A stretch of DNA of 64,000 nt from an uncultured Bacteroides sp. (GCF_900547205.1 NZ_URFY01000006.1:93507-157506); one strand, 5' to 3'; positions 44,799 to 53,818 are shown, counted from the first letter of the stretch. Notes: a model not told the origin generated them from the sequence alone. Translations and numbers: made by a program.

Positions 44799-45059
44799 TT
44801 CCCGGGGCATAGCGACGACGACTTCTATGAATAATCTGAATCTTTTTCACTATTAAACAATGCAGTAAGCAAATGGTTTGTTGCAACAAAAGCGAAAGCA
44901 AGGTGACTTATTCGTTATAGTTGCGTTTTTAGTGCTGATATGTTTTCTCCTACTTATTTTGGAGGTTGCCACATGGTCAACAAGAACTTTAACTATCTTT
45001 GTGTCGTTAACTCTATAAAAAGCAACAGATTAAACAAGAAAAGAGTAGGAGGAAAGAAG
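44799..45059 (+). promoter_or_regulatory. Promoter and strong Shine-Dalgarno of the AAA/nuclease gene
   Basis: TATCTTTG (44994-45001) matches the Bacteroidetes -7 box, 58 bp upstream of the ATG at 45060. AGGAGG (45047-45052) sits 7 bp before that ATG, an unusually clear Shine-Dalgarno for this group. Both argue against the longer in-frame start at 44940. The rest of the stretch holds nothing recognised. Confidence 0.65.
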
Positions 45060-46841
45060 ATGGACCCAATGGATTATATAGTACCGGACAGAAAACGCTT
45101 GCCTTATGGCATGATGAACTTCGCAGATATCCGTCTCGAAGATTATTATTATGTAGACAAAACCCACTTCATTCCAATGATTGAGCAGGCGGACCGCTAC
45201 TTCTTCTTCATGCGTCCGCGTCGTTTCGGTAAGAGCTTGACGTTGAATATGCTGAGACAATACTATGACATACGTACTAAAGACAAATTCGATGCTCTTT
45301 TCGGTGACCTCTACATCGGGCAGCATCCCACACCTAACCGCAACAGTTACTTGGTGCTTTATCTCAATTTCTCCGGCATCACTGGCGAGTTGAACAATTA
45401 CCGCAAAGGACTGGATGCGCATTGCGGCATTACTTTCGAGAATTTCTGCAAGATATATGCCGACCTTCTGCCGCAAGGCACGTTGGAAGGATTTCGTGCA
45501 GTTGACGGAGCCGTAGAACAGTTGGATTACCTCTATCAGGCCTGCGAACGCGCCGGACAGAAGATGTATCTCTTCATCGACGAGTACGACCACTTCACCA
45601 ATGCTATTCTTTCTGACCCGGAAAGCCTGAACCGCTACACCGATGAGACGCATGGCGAAGGCTATCTGCGTGCCTTTTTCAATAAGGTAAAGACAGGAAC
45701 GGACTCCAGCATCAAACGCTGCTTCATCACCGGTGTCAGCCCCGTGACGATGGACGACCTCACCAGCGGCTTCAACATTGGCACGAATTACTCGCTCACA
45801 CCGGAATTCAACCAAATGATGGGATTCACCGAAGAGGAAGTGCGTGAAATGCTGACTTATTATTCTACAAATAGCCCTTTCCACCATACTGTAGACGAAC
45901 TGATAAAAATAATGAAGCCATGGTATGACAACTATTGCTTCGCGCAGGAATGTTACGGTGACACCACGATGTACAATTCCAACATGGTGCTCTACTTCGT
46001 AAAAAACTACATCATGTATGGCAAAGCCCCCCGAGACATGGTGGAAGACAACATTCGTATCGACTACGAGAAGCTGCGTATGCTCATTCGCAAGGACAAG
46101 GAGTTTGCACACGATGCTTCCATCATCCAGACTTTAGTAAGTGAAGGCTTCATCACCGGCGAACTGAAGAAAGGTTTCCCTGCTATCAACATCACCAATC
46201 CGGACAACTTTATAAGTCTGCTCTATTATTTCGGAATGCTTACCATCAGTGGAATGCACGAAGGAAAAACTAAGCTGACTATCCCCAACATCGTGGTTCA
46301 GGAACAACTCTACACCTATCTGCTGAGTACTTACAACGATGCCGACCTGAGTTTCAGTAGCTACGAAAAGAGTGAACTTTCCAGTCAGCTCGCATATCGG
46401 GGAAATTGGCAAGCCTACTTCGGCTACATTGCTGACTGCCTGAAACGTTACTCCTCCCAGCGCGACAAGCAAAAGGGCGAATTCTTCGTCCACGGCTTCA
46501 CCCTTGCCATGACTGCGCAGAACCGTTTCTACCGCCCCATCTCCGAACAGGATACACAAGCAGGTTATGTCGATATTTTCCTCTGTCCCTTGTTGGATAT
46601 CTACTCCGACATGAAGCACAGCTACATTGTAGAGCTGAAATATGCTAAGTACAAAGATTCCGAAACCCGTGTGGAAGAACTACGCCAAGAAGCCATCGAC
46701 CAAGCAAACCGCTATGCCGATACAGACACGGTGAAACAAGCCATCGGCAATACGCAGCTACACAAGATTGTAGTGGTATATAAAGGTATGGAAATGCGGG
46801 TGTGTGAGGAGCTTGAGCCATCTTCTGCTGCTAGCAAGTAG
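45060..46841 (+). CDS. AAA-ATPase-like protein with PD-(D/E)XK nuclease domain
   Basis: The start at 45060 is supported by AGGAGG and the -7 box and gives 593 residues. The N-terminal half is the predicted AAA-ATPase family PF09820 (YVDKTHFIPMIEQADRYFFF, Walker-like RPRRFGKSLTLNML, Walker B LFIDEYDHF). The C-terminal part is a PD-(D/E)XK nuclease (PF08011 type) with the motif Asp in AGYVDIFLCP and the pair Glu-Lys in YIVELKYAK. This pairing is abundant and multi-copy in Bacteroides; its role is unknown and has been linked by context to mobile or defence functions. It is monocistronic here, followed by a palindrome array. Confidence 0.9.
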   Translation: MDPMDYIVPDRKRLPYGMMNFADIRLEDYYYVDKTHFIPMIEQADRYFFFMRPRRFGKSLTLNMLRQYYDIRTKDKFDALFGDLYIGQHPTPNRNSYLVLYLNFSGITGELNNYRKGLDAHCGITFENFCKIYADLLPQGTLEGFRAVDGAVEQLDYLYQACERAGQKMYLFIDEYDHFTNAILSDPESLNRYTDETHGEGYLRAFFNKVKTGTDSSIKRCFITGVSPVTMDDLTSGFNIGTNYSLTPEFNQMMGFTEEEVREMLTYYSTNSPFHHTVDELIKIMKPWYDNYCFAQECYGDTTMYNSNMVLYFVKNYIMYGKAPRDMVEDNIRIDYEKLRMLIRKDKEFAHDASIIQTLVSEGFITGELKKGFPAINITNPDNFISLLYYFGMLTISGMHEGKTKLTIPNIVVQEQLYTYLLSTYNDADLSFSSYEKSELSSQLAYRGNWQAYFGYIADCLKRYSSQRDKQKGEFFVHGFTLAMTAQNRFYRPISEQDTQAGYVDIFLCPLLDIYSDMKHSYIVELKYAKYKDSETRVEELRQEAIDQANRYADTDTVKQAIGNTQLHKIVVVYKGMEMRVCEELEPSSAASK

Positions 46842-46862
46842 AGGCCGTATTTGTTTTAAACC

Positions 46863-46944
46863 TTGAAACTGTAGTTCCCATTGCTTGAAACTCTAGTTCC
46901 AAAGGCTTGAAACCATAGTTTCACGCCGATGAAACTACAGTTCC
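46863..46944. repeat. Periodic palindrome array C (22-bp period, four units)
   Basis: Four 16-bp units begin at 46863 (TTGAAACTGTAGTTCC), 46885 (TTGAAACTCTAGTTCC), 46907 (TTGAAACCATAGTTTC) and 46929 (ATGAAACTACAGTTCC), exactly 22 bp apart with unrelated 6-bp spacers. Units 1 and 4 and units 2 and 3 are reverse complements around the axis 46904.5. It starts 21 bp after the stop of the AAA/nuclease gene and faces convergent upp, so it may act as a transcript end or mRNA stabiliser. Confidence 0.88.
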
Positions 46945-46970
46945 CCGGTGAGGAACAAACCATATGCTAC

Positions 46971-47016
46971 GGTGACAGCAGTGTGACAGCATAATTGCTG
47001 TCACACTGCTGTCACC
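46971..47016. repeat. Perfect 21-bp hairpin with 11-bp internal repeat
   Basis: Two 21-base arms (46971-46991 and 46996-47016) are perfect inverse copies with a TAAT loop. Each arm contains TGACAGCA (or TGCTGTCA) twice, 11 bp apart, and one more TGCTGTCA follows at 47020. There is no T tract, so it is not a standard terminator. It is next to array C between convergent genes. Confidence 0.85.
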
Positions 47017-47027
47017 GCTTGCTGTCA

Positions 47028-47203
47028 CATCGCTATTTGTTTATAATCAGATTATTAAGGTGCAATCGGTGACAGGTGACAGATATATTTCATTTTTATA
47101 GTATGGGAGGAGCAGCCAGAGGAAGCCGCAGGACTCCAAGACAAGGAAAATGTGAAAATAAACACTTGATATATGACTTGTCCGCTATTTCCAGGAGAAA
47201 TCT
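47028..47203. other. Gene-free remainder of the nuclease-upp spacer
   Basis: Further GTGACAG copies occur near 47069 and 47077. The rest, to the stop of upp, has no usable reading frame or promoter. A short stem AAGGAG/CTCCTT at the very end (about 47206-47221) overlaps the upp stop and may aid termination. Confidence 0.4.
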
Positions 47204-47215
47204 GAAATAAGGAGA

Positions 47216-47869
47216 TTACTCCTTCTCTCCGTAAGCCAAATCTCCAGCATCGCCCAGTCCCGGAACAATGTAAGAATGTTCGTTGATTTCCGGGTCGATG
47301 GCAGCACACCAGATAGTCGTCTTATCTTCGGGGAATACGCTCTTGATGTGCTCCACTGCCTGCCGGCTGGCAATGATGGAAGCCACATGAATCTCGGCGG
47401 GATGTCCTTTGGTCAGCATCGCCTGATAACTCAATTCCATGCTACTGCCCGTGGCTAGCATAGGGTCGGTGATAATCAACGTCTTATCGTCGATGCGGGG
47501 CGAAGCGATATACTCTATATGAATATCAAACTTCAGCGTATCCTTATATTTGCGGTAGGCGGAAACAAAAGCGTTTTCGGCATCATCGAAGTAACTAAGG
47601 AATCCTTGATGGAAGGGAAGACCAGCACGCAGAATGGTGCTGATGACTAACTGGTTGTCAGGAGTACTGACGGGAGCAATGCCCAGTGGTGTCTGGATGT
47701 TCTTAACAGAGAATTTGAACTCCTTGCTCATCTCGTAAGCCATGATTTCACCGATTCGTTCGATGTTACGGCGGAAACGCAGGCGGTCGTTCTGAACTTC
47801 TACATTTCTGATTTCGGATATGTACTGGTTTAGAATCGAGTTTGTTTGGCTAAAATCAATTACTTTCAT
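47216..47869 (-). CDS. upp: Uracil phosphoribosyltransferase
   Basis: The 217-residue cytoplasmic enzyme makes UMP from uracil and PRPP. The PRPP loop reads LIITDPMLATGSSMELSYQA. The uracil-binding C-terminus contains EDKTTIWCAAIDPEINEHSY and IVPGLGDAGDLAYG, both diagnostic for Upp. Length is normal. It is monocistronic, divergent from pckA, with a repetitive hairpin (47886-47961) directly upstream of its start, so its promoter should lie beyond or inside that hairpin. It belongs with the other salvage genes in this window. Confidence 0.95.
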   Translation of the reverse strand: MKVIDFSQTNSILNQYISEIRNVEVQNDRLRFRRNIERIGEIMAYEMSKEFKFSVKNIQTPLGIAPVSTPDNQLVISTILRAGLPFHQGFLSYFDDAENAFVSAYRKYKDTLKFDIHIEYIASPRIDDKTLIITDPMLATGSSMELSYQAMLTKGHPAEIHVASIIASRQAVEHIKSVFPEDKTTIWCAAIDPEINEHSYIVPGLGDAGDLAYGEKE

Positions 47870-47885
47870 TATAAATAATTATTAA

Positions 47886-47961
47886 ATGTGCAAATATGCC
47901 AACGTGCCAATGTGCTGCGCTATATTTCATTGGCACATTAGCACATCGGCACATTGGCGCA
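47886..47961. repeat. Mirror hairpin with 8-bp tandem repeats upstream of upp
   Basis: The left arm has four 8-bp units (ATGTGCAA, ATATGCCA, ACGTGCCA, ATGTGCTG; 47886-47917). The right arm has four in inverse orientation (TTGGCACA, TTAGCACA, TCGGCACA, TTGGCGCA; 47930-47961). The arms pair at most positions around the axis 47923.5. It begins 17 bp upstream of the upp start codon, where it could be transcribed as a leader hairpin. Confidence 0.82.
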
Positions 47962-48197
47962 TTGTTTTTGCAAAGTAAATGATAATCTTTCAAATTGCAA
48001 TATTCAGTTTGCAGATATTGTTAGGAATTGATAAAAGAGTTTCAATTAGGGAAAAATTTCTCTAATCCCTTCTTGCTTTCCAAAGAAAATAGTACTTTTG
48101 TAGCCGGATTTACAAGAGGTCGTCCAAGTCCTCTTATATATAAGGTATAGAAAGAGATAATAAAACAAAATACCAATTTAAATTAATTCAAAAGAAA
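47962..48197 (+). promoter_or_regulatory. pckA promoter region
   Basis: TACTTTTG (48093-48100) matches the -7 box, with TTG at 48073-48075 as a -33 candidate at 17 bp. The leader to the pckA ATG is about 90 nt and contains TACAAGAGGTCGTCCAAGTC, which may fold weakly. No Shine-Dalgarno was seen. Confidence 0.55.
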
Positions 48198-49805
48198 ATG
48201 GCAAATTTAGATTTAAGCAAGTACGGTATCACAGGTGTGACCGAGATTCTGCACAATCCGTCTTACGACGTTTTGTTCGCTGAAGAAACAAAACCGGGTT
48301 TGGAAGGTTTTGAAAAAGGCCAGCTAACTAACATGGGCGCTGTAAACGTAATGACTGGCGTATATACAGGTCGTTCTCCTAAAGATAAATTCTTTGTAAA
48401 AGACGAAACCAGCGAAAACACTGTATGGTGGACTTCAGAAGAATACAAAAACGACAACAAACCAGTAGACGCAAAATGCTGGGCTGCTGTGAAAGACCTC
48501 GCAACTAAGGAACTTTCTAACAAGAGACTGTTCGTTGTTGACGCTTTCTGCGGTGCTAACGAAAACTCTCGCTTGAAACTGCGCTTCATCATGGAAGTAG
48601 CATGGCAAGCACACTTCGTAACAAACATGTTCATCCGTCCGACAGCTGAAGAATTGGCTAACTTCGGTGAACCTGATTTCGTTATCATGAATGCTTCTAA
48701 AGCTAAAGTTGAAAACTACAAAGAACTGGGCTTGAACTCAGAAACTGCTGTTGTATTCAACTTGACTGAAAAGATCCAGGTTATCCTGAATACTTGGTAT
48801 GGTGGTGAAATGAAGAAAGGTATGTTCTCTTACATGAACTACTTGCTGCCTTTGAACGGTATGGCTTCTATGCACTGCTCTGCTAACACAGATAAAGAAG
48901 GTAAGAGCTCAGCTATTTTCTTCGGTCTGTCTGGTACAGGTAAGACTACATTGTCTACTGACCCGAAACGTCTGTTGATCGGTGATGACGAACACGGATG
49001 GGATGATGAAGGTGTATTCAACTTCGAAGGTGGTTGCTACGCTAAAGTTATCAACTTGGATAAAGAAAGCGAACCGGACATCTGGAATGCTATCAAACGC
49101 GACGCACTGTTGGAAAACTGTACAGTTAACGCTGAAGGCGAAATCAACTTCGCTGACAAGTCAGTAACTGAAAACACTCGTGTTTCTTATCCTATCTATC
49201 ACATCGAAAACATCGTTAAACCGGTGTCTAAAGGTCCTCACGCTAAACAAGTTATCTTCTTGTCAGCTGACGCATTCGGTGTATTGCCTCCAGTATCTAT
49301 CCTGAACGCTGAACAGACTAAGTATTACTTCCTGTCTGGATTTACAGCTAAATTGGCTGGTACAGAACGTGGTATCACTGAACCGACTCCTACATTCTCT
49401 GCTTGTTTCGGTGCTGCATTCTTGTCATTGCACCCAACTAAATACGGTGAAGAACTGGTGAAGAAGATGGAAAAGACTGGTGCTAAAGCATACTTGGTGA
49501 ACACAGGTTGGAACGGTACTGGCAAACGTATCTCTATCAAAGATACTCGTGGTATCATCGACGCTATCCTCGACGGTTCTATCGACAAAGCTCCTACTAA
49601 GGTTATGCCTTATTTCGACTTCGTTGTTCCTACAGAACTTCCGGGTGTTGATCCGAAGATTCTTGACCCACGTGACACTTACGAATGTGCTTGCCAATGG
49701 GAAGAAAAGGCTAAAGACTTGGCTGGACGTTTCATCAAGAACTTCTCTAAGTTCACTGGTAACGAAGCTGGTAAGGCTTTGGTTGCTGCTGGTCCGAAAC
49801 TCTAA
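48198..49805 (+). CDS. pckA: Phosphoenolpyruvate carboxykinase (ATP)
   Basis: The 535-residue cytoplasmic enzyme interconverts oxaloacetate plus ATP with phosphoenolpyruvate, CO2 and ADP. In Bacteroides it is thought to run mainly toward CO2 fixation in the succinate route. The nucleotide loop FFGLSGTGKTTLSTDP, the PCK motif YTGRSPKDKFFV and the metal/substrate region LLIGDDEHGWDDEGVFNFEG are all present. Codon choice is strongly biased (repeated GCT, AAA, GAA, GGT) compared with its neighbours, which suggests high expression. It is monocistronic, with a strong terminator. Confidence 0.97.
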   Translation: MANLDLSKYGITGVTEILHNPSYDVLFAEETKPGLEGFEKGQLTNMGAVNVMTGVYTGRSPKDKFFVKDETSENTVWWTSEEYKNDNKPVDAKCWAAVKDLATKELSNKRLFVVDAFCGANENSRLKLRFIMEVAWQAHFVTNMFIRPTAEELANFGEPDFVIMNASKAKVENYKELGLNSETAVVFNLTEKIQVILNTWYGGEMKKGMFSYMNYLLPLNGMASMHCSANTDKEGKSSAIFFGLSGTGKTTLSTDPKRLLIGDDEHGWDDEGVFNFEGGCYAKVINLDKESEPDIWNAIKRDALLENCTVNAEGEINFADKSVTENTRVSYPIYHIENIVKPVSKGPHAKQVIFLSADAFGVLPPVSILNAEQTKYYFLSGFTAKLAGTERGITEPTPTFSACFGAAFLSLHPTKYGEELVKKMEKTGAKAYLVNTGWNGTGKRISIKDTRGIIDAILDGSIDKAPTKVMPYFDFVVPTELPGVDPKILDPRDTYECACQWEEKAKDLAGRFIKNFSKFTGNEAGKALVAAGPKL

Positions 49806-49831
49806 TTTATATAACAAATATAAATATGGGA

Positions 49832-49863
49832 AGCGGCTCGAATTGTTCGAGCCGCTTTTTTTT
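49832..49863 (+). terminator. Terminator of pckA
   Basis: AAGCGGCTCGAA pairs perfectly with TTCGAGCCGCTT around a TTG loop and runs into seven T residues. It lies 26 bp after the stop codon. Confidence 0.95.
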
Positions 49864-49895
49864 GTATATTGCGCAATCATATAAAGAATACGACT

Positions 49896-51230
49896 ATGAC
49901 ATATCTGGATACCGACAAACAGACTTATGCTGATTTGAATATCACAGAAGGTATAGGTAATGAGCAACCTCTCAGCTCTTTGTTCACAAAAACAGAAACC
50001 AAGCAAGGGAAGTTGCTGATGTTCAACTGGATTATGTATCCGTTGAGCGATCTGGAAACAATCAGGAAGCGGCAGGAGGCTATCGCGTGGGACAATCTGC
50101 CGGAACTGCTTCTGACGGAAGAGGAACTGGACTTCATAGAATATTATCTGGCTTACCGCGATCAGATTCGTGAAGCAAATATCGTGCTTTCCTGCGCTAC
50201 TGTCATTGATCGTCTTGTGAGATATGATTCTACCCGATACGTTATCTGTAGAGGAGTGGAGTTAGTCGTCCTTCTGTTGCATCGTTTAGAAGAGTGGCGA
50301 ACGGGGTTGGACGAAGAAGCGCCGCAACTCATGAAAGAGGCTGCCGACCTGATAGAAAACATTCTGCATGGCAGTGAACTGGAAGAAGTGTTGAAGCGTC
50401 CCATTGATAAAGACAAACGGTTATCTTATTACGTGATAGACAAATATGATTATTTATTTCGGTGCACACGCTTGCTGTCGTTGAAAGAGTTATTGTCTGT
50501 AGTATATTTGCTGGATGTTTGCCGTACGGCACATCGGGTAGCAAAAGAAAAGAACTTCTGTTGCAGTCCGCGGATGGTGCGGACCATGGAGTTTTCGATA
50601 GAAGGAGTTGTGCATCCTTTTGTGAAGAATGCGCAAAAGAACAGTTGGGGGATGTCCCGTGGGAGTATCAGTATTTTTACGGGGTCTAATATGGCAGGGA
50701 AATCTACCACTCTGAAATCTCTGACTTTGTGCGTGTGGTTGGCGCATTGCGGATTGCCTGTTCCGGTGGAGTCGATGACTTGTCCTCTCTTTGAAGGAAT
50801 CTACACTTCTATCAATTTGCCGGATTCGCTTCGTGACAGGCGGAGTCATTTTATGGCGGAAGTGCTTCGCATAAAAGAGGTGTTGCAGAAAGCCGAAAGT
50901 GGGAAACGCTGCTTGGTGGTATTGGATGAGATGTTTCGCGGAACGAATGCGAAAGATGCTTTTGAAGCGTCCGTGGCGGTGAACGAGCTATTAAAGACTT
51001 TCTCTAATTGCCATTTTCTTATATCGACTCATATTCTTGAATATGCAAAGACATTCGAGCAGGATGCTTCCTGTTGCTTCTATTATATGGAAGCGGAAAT
51101 TAAGGATGACACCTTTGTGTGTCCTCATCGACTGTTGAAAGGCATTTCGGAAGCACGGGTGGGCTATTGGGTAGTGAAGAAATTGCTATATCAGAATGTC
51201 AGCAAAGTTAATCCCATAGCTAACTTTTGA
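49896..51230 (+). CDS. MutS-like ATPase (mismatch-repair-related, short form)
   Basis: The start at 49896 (MTYLDTDKQTYADLNI) gives 444 residues; the upstream extension overlaps the leader. The C-terminal half is a MutS-type ABC ATPase with Walker A SIFTGSNMAGKSTTLKSL, the signature region SHFMAEVLRIKEVL, Walker B CLVVLDEMFRGTNAKDA and the H-loop FLISTHILEY. The N-terminal half resembles the MutS core/lever helices. The mismatch-reading domain I and the Smr domain of MutS2 are absent. Short MutS paralogues like this are common in Bacteroidetes, and their function is not known. It may act on branched DNA or another nucleic acid. Confidence 0.88.
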   Translation: MTYLDTDKQTYADLNITEGIGNEQPLSSLFTKTETKQGKLLMFNWIMYPLSDLETIRKRQEAIAWDNLPELLLTEEELDFIEYYLAYRDQIREANIVLSCATVIDRLVRYDSTRYVICRGVELVVLLLHRLEEWRTGLDEEAPQLMKEAADLIENILHGSELEEVLKRPIDKDKRLSYYVIDKYDYLFRCTRLLSLKELLSVVYLLDVCRTAHRVAKEKNFCCSPRMVRTMEFSIEGVVHPFVKNAQKNSWGMSRGSISIFTGSNMAGKSTTLKSLTLCVWLAHCGLPVPVESMTCPLFEGIYTSINLPDSLRDRRSHFMAEVLRIKEVLQKAESGKRCLVVLDEMFRGTNAKDAFEASVAVNELLKTFSNCHFLISTHILEYAKTFEQDASCCFYYMEAEIKDDTFVCPHRLLKGISEARVGYWVVKKLLYQNVSKVNPIANF

Positions 51231-51251
51231 TAATTCTTGGACTTTATCTGC

Positions 51252-51296
51252 TTGTAAGTGACGGTTTTTCATTACTTTTGTGAAATCATGAAAAAC
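51252..51296 (+). promoter_or_regulatory. Promoter of the GH95 operon with inverted repeat around the -7 box
   Basis: TTG (51252-51254) and TACTTTTG (51273-51280) are 18 bp apart. A perfect 9-bp inverted repeat, GTTTTTCAT (51264-51272) and ATGAAAAAC (51288-51296), brackets the -7 box and the likely start point. It is a candidate operator. Confidence 0.55.
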
Positions 51297-51325
51297 ATTA
51301 TTCATCCTAAATTTATACTACGACA

Positions 51326-53818
51326 ATGAAACTGCTTTATTCATTTCTTATCAGTGCTTCATGTGTTTTGTCCGCAGCTCATGCAGGCGAAACGGACTAT
51401 ACAAAAGGGCTTTCCGTTTGGTTTGATACCCCTAACAGTTTAAAAGGTCATGCCGCTTGGTACAGTGGAAGACCGGACTTGTGGAAAGGCGATACTAAAC
51501 CTATTACGGCTGGTAGTTCGCCGCGTAACTTCGATGACGAGTGGGAGTCGCAATCATTGCCAATAGGAAACGGCAGTATAGGTGCCAATATAATGGGCTC
51601 TGTTGAGGCGGAACGCATTACTTTTAATGAAAAGACGCTTTGGCGCGGTGGTCCTAATACGGCAAAAGGTGCTGATTACTACTGGAATGTCAATAAACAA
51701 TCGGCTCATATCCTCGACGAAATTCGTAAAGCCTTTACGGAAGGCGACCAGAAGAAAGCGGAAAAGCTGACTCGGGAGAATTTTAATAGTGAAGTGCCGT
51801 ATGAGGCCAATGGGGAGAACCCTTTCCGCTTTGGTAGTTTCACTACGATGGGAGAGTTCTATGTGGAAACCGGATTGAACATTCTCGGTATGAGCGACTA
51901 TAAACGAGTCTTATCGTTGGATTCTGCTATGGCAGTTGTGCAATTCAAGAAAGACAACGTGACTTATCAACGCAATTATTTTATTTCTTATCCGGCGAAT
52001 GTAATGGTCGTGCGTTTCGGCGCCAATCAGTCGGGAAAACAAAATCTCATATTTAGCTATGCTCCCAATCCGTTATCTACGGGTAGTATGGTTGCTGACG
52101 GCAAGAACGGTCTGGTTTATTCTGCATCTCTTGATAATAATGGCATGAAGTACGTCGTACGTATTCAAGCTGATGCAAAAGGTGGGACATTGACCAATGC
52201 AGATGGTAAACTAACGGTGAAAGGAGCTGACGAAGTCGTCTTTTATGTCACAGCGGATACCGATTATAAGATTAACTTCGATCCTGACTTTAAAGACCCG
52301 AAAACGTATGTGGGAGTGAATCCGACAGAGACAACCCGGCAATGGTTGGATAACGCTTTGGATAAAGGATATGCCACTTTGCTCAATCAGCATTATGAAG
52401 ATTATGCCGCTCTGTTCAATCGGGTGAAGTTAAATCTGAATCCTGCGGTGAAAGCTGTCAACCTGCCAACTAACCAGCGATTGAAACAATACCGGAAAGG
52501 ACAACCGGATTTCTATCTGGAAGAATTATATTATCAATTCGGCCGTTACCTGCTGATTTCCAGTTCCCGTCCGGGCAATATGCCCGCCAATCTTCAAGGC
52601 ATCTGGCATAACAATGTAGACGGTCCGTGGCGTGTGGATTACCATAATAATATCAACGTTCAGATGAACTACTGGCCCGCTTGTTCCACCAATCTGGACG
52701 AATGCGTATTGCCGCTAGTCGATTTCATCCGCACTTTGGTGAAACCGGGTGAAAAGACGGCTAAATCTTATTTTGGTGCTAGAGGTTGGACTGCATCCAT
52801 TTCCGGCAATATCTTCGGATTCACCGCTCCGTTGGAAAGTCAGGATATGTCGTGGAACTTCAATCCGATGGCGGGTCCTTGGCTGGCTACCCATATTTGG
52901 GATTATTATGACTATACGCGAGATAAGAAATTTCTAAAAGAAACCGGCTATGAATTGATAAAGAGCAGTGCCGATTTCACTGTTGATTACTTGTGGCATA
53001 AGCCGGATGGAACGTATACGGCTGCACCTTCAACTTCTCCGGAGCATGGCCCCATCGATCAGGGAACAACGTTTGTACACGCCGTAGTTCGCGAGATTCT
53101 GTTGGATGCCATCGAAGCGAGCAAGGTACTGGGAGTAGATAAAAAAGAACGTAAGCATTGGGAACACGTGCTTGCCAATCTGGTTCCTTATAAGATTGGT
53201 CGCTATGGGCAACTGATGGAATGGTCGGTGGATATTGACGACCCGAAGGACGAGCATCGCCATGTCAACCACTTGTTTGGGCTGCACCCGGGACACACGG
53301 TTTCTCCCATCACGACTCCTGAACTGGCGGAAGCCGCTAAAATAGTATTAGTACATCGTGGTGATGGCGCTACAGGCTGGAGTATGGGATGGAAACTGAA
53401 TCAGTGGGCGCGCTTGCAGGATGGAAATCATGCTTATACCCTCTTCGGCAATTTACTGAAGAACGGCACGATGGATAACCTGTGGAATACTCATGCACCT
53501 TTCCAGATTGACGGAAACTTTGGCGGAACGGCGGGCATCACCGAAATGTTGCTGCAAAGCCACATGGGCTTTATCCAGCTATTGCCTGCATTGCCGGATG
53601 CGTGGAAAGACGGCTCTATCAGCGGTATTTGTGCAAAAGGTAATTTCGAAGTGGATATGGTGTGGGAAAACAATCTGCTGAAAGAAGCTACTGTTCATTC
53701 AAAGACAGGAGGAAACTGCGTGATAAAGTATGCAGATAAGACGTTGTCTTTTAAAACCGTAAAGGGAAAGAGTTATTCACTGAAATATGATGCGGCGAAA
53801 GGATTATTTAAAATATAA
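51326..53818 (+). CDS. Glycoside hydrolase family 95, alpha-L-fucosidase type
   Basis: The 830-residue secreted enzyme has a signal peptide (1-20, ending AHAGE). An N-terminal beta-sandwich contains LPIGNGSIGANIMGSVEAER and FNEKTLWRGGPNT, and an (alpha/alpha)6 catalytic barrel follows. Key GH95 residues can be placed: the acid E573 in STSPEHGPID, D729 in QIDGNFGGTAGITEML, and the Asn pair in NNINVQMNYW that activates water. Family members remove alpha-1,2-fucose (some alpha-L-galactose) by inversion. It leads an operon with a transporter pair and a GH20 hexosaminidase. Fucose plus hexosamine release fits host glycans such as mucin or milk oligosaccharides. Confidence 0.93.
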   Translation: MKLLYSFLISASCVLSAAHAGETDYTKGLSVWFDTPNSLKGHAAWYSGRPDLWKGDTKPITAGSSPRNFDDEWESQSLPIGNGSIGANIMGSVEAERITFNEKTLWRGGPNTAKGADYYWNVNKQSAHILDEIRKAFTEGDQKKAEKLTRENFNSEVPYEANGENPFRFGSFTTMGEFYVETGLNILGMSDYKRVLSLDSAMAVVQFKKDNVTYQRNYFISYPANVMVVRFGANQSGKQNLIFSYAPNPLSTGSMVADGKNGLVYSASLDNNGMKYVVRIQADAKGGTLTNADGKLTVKGADEVVFYVTADTDYKINFDPDFKDPKTYVGVNPTETTRQWLDNALDKGYATLLNQHYEDYAALFNRVKLNLNPAVKAVNLPTNQRLKQYRKGQPDFYLEELYYQFGRYLLISSSRPGNMPANLQGIWHNNVDGPWRVDYHNNINVQMNYWPACSTNLDECVLPLVDFIRTLVKPGEKTAKSYFGARGWTASISGNIFGFTAPLESQDMSWNFNPMAGPWLATHIWDYYDYTRDKKFLKETGYELIKSSADFTVDYLWHKPDGTYTAAPSTSPEHGPIDQGTTFVHAVVREILLDAIEASKVLGVDKKERKHWEHVLANLVPYKIGRYGQLMEWSVDIDDPKDEHRHVNHLFGLHPGHTVSPITTPELAEAAKIVLVHRGDGATGWSMGWKLNQWARLQDGNHAYTLFGNLLKNGTMDNLWNTHAPFQIDGNFGGTAGITEMLLQSHMGFIQLLPALPDAWKDGSISGICAKGNFEVDMVWENNLLKEATVHSKTGGNCVIKYADKTLSFKTVKGKSYSLKYDAAKGLFKI

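Noticed and set aside
44940..45059. N-terminal extension of the AAA/nuclease protein
   Set aside because: It contains the -7 box and the AGGAGG of the gene, so it is upstream of the likely transcript and start codon.
45030..46112. A 360-codon open frame antisense to the AAA/nuclease gene
   Set aside because: It is a shadow of a strongly coding plus-strand gene with known motifs, has a Val/His-rich composition and no promoter of its own.
47055..47309. An 84-codon minus-strand frame beside upp
   Set aside because: It is out of frame with upp, overlaps its coding end and shows no family features.
49425..50006. A 193-codon minus-strand frame
   Set aside because: It crosses the pckA terminator and is antisense to two well-supported genes.
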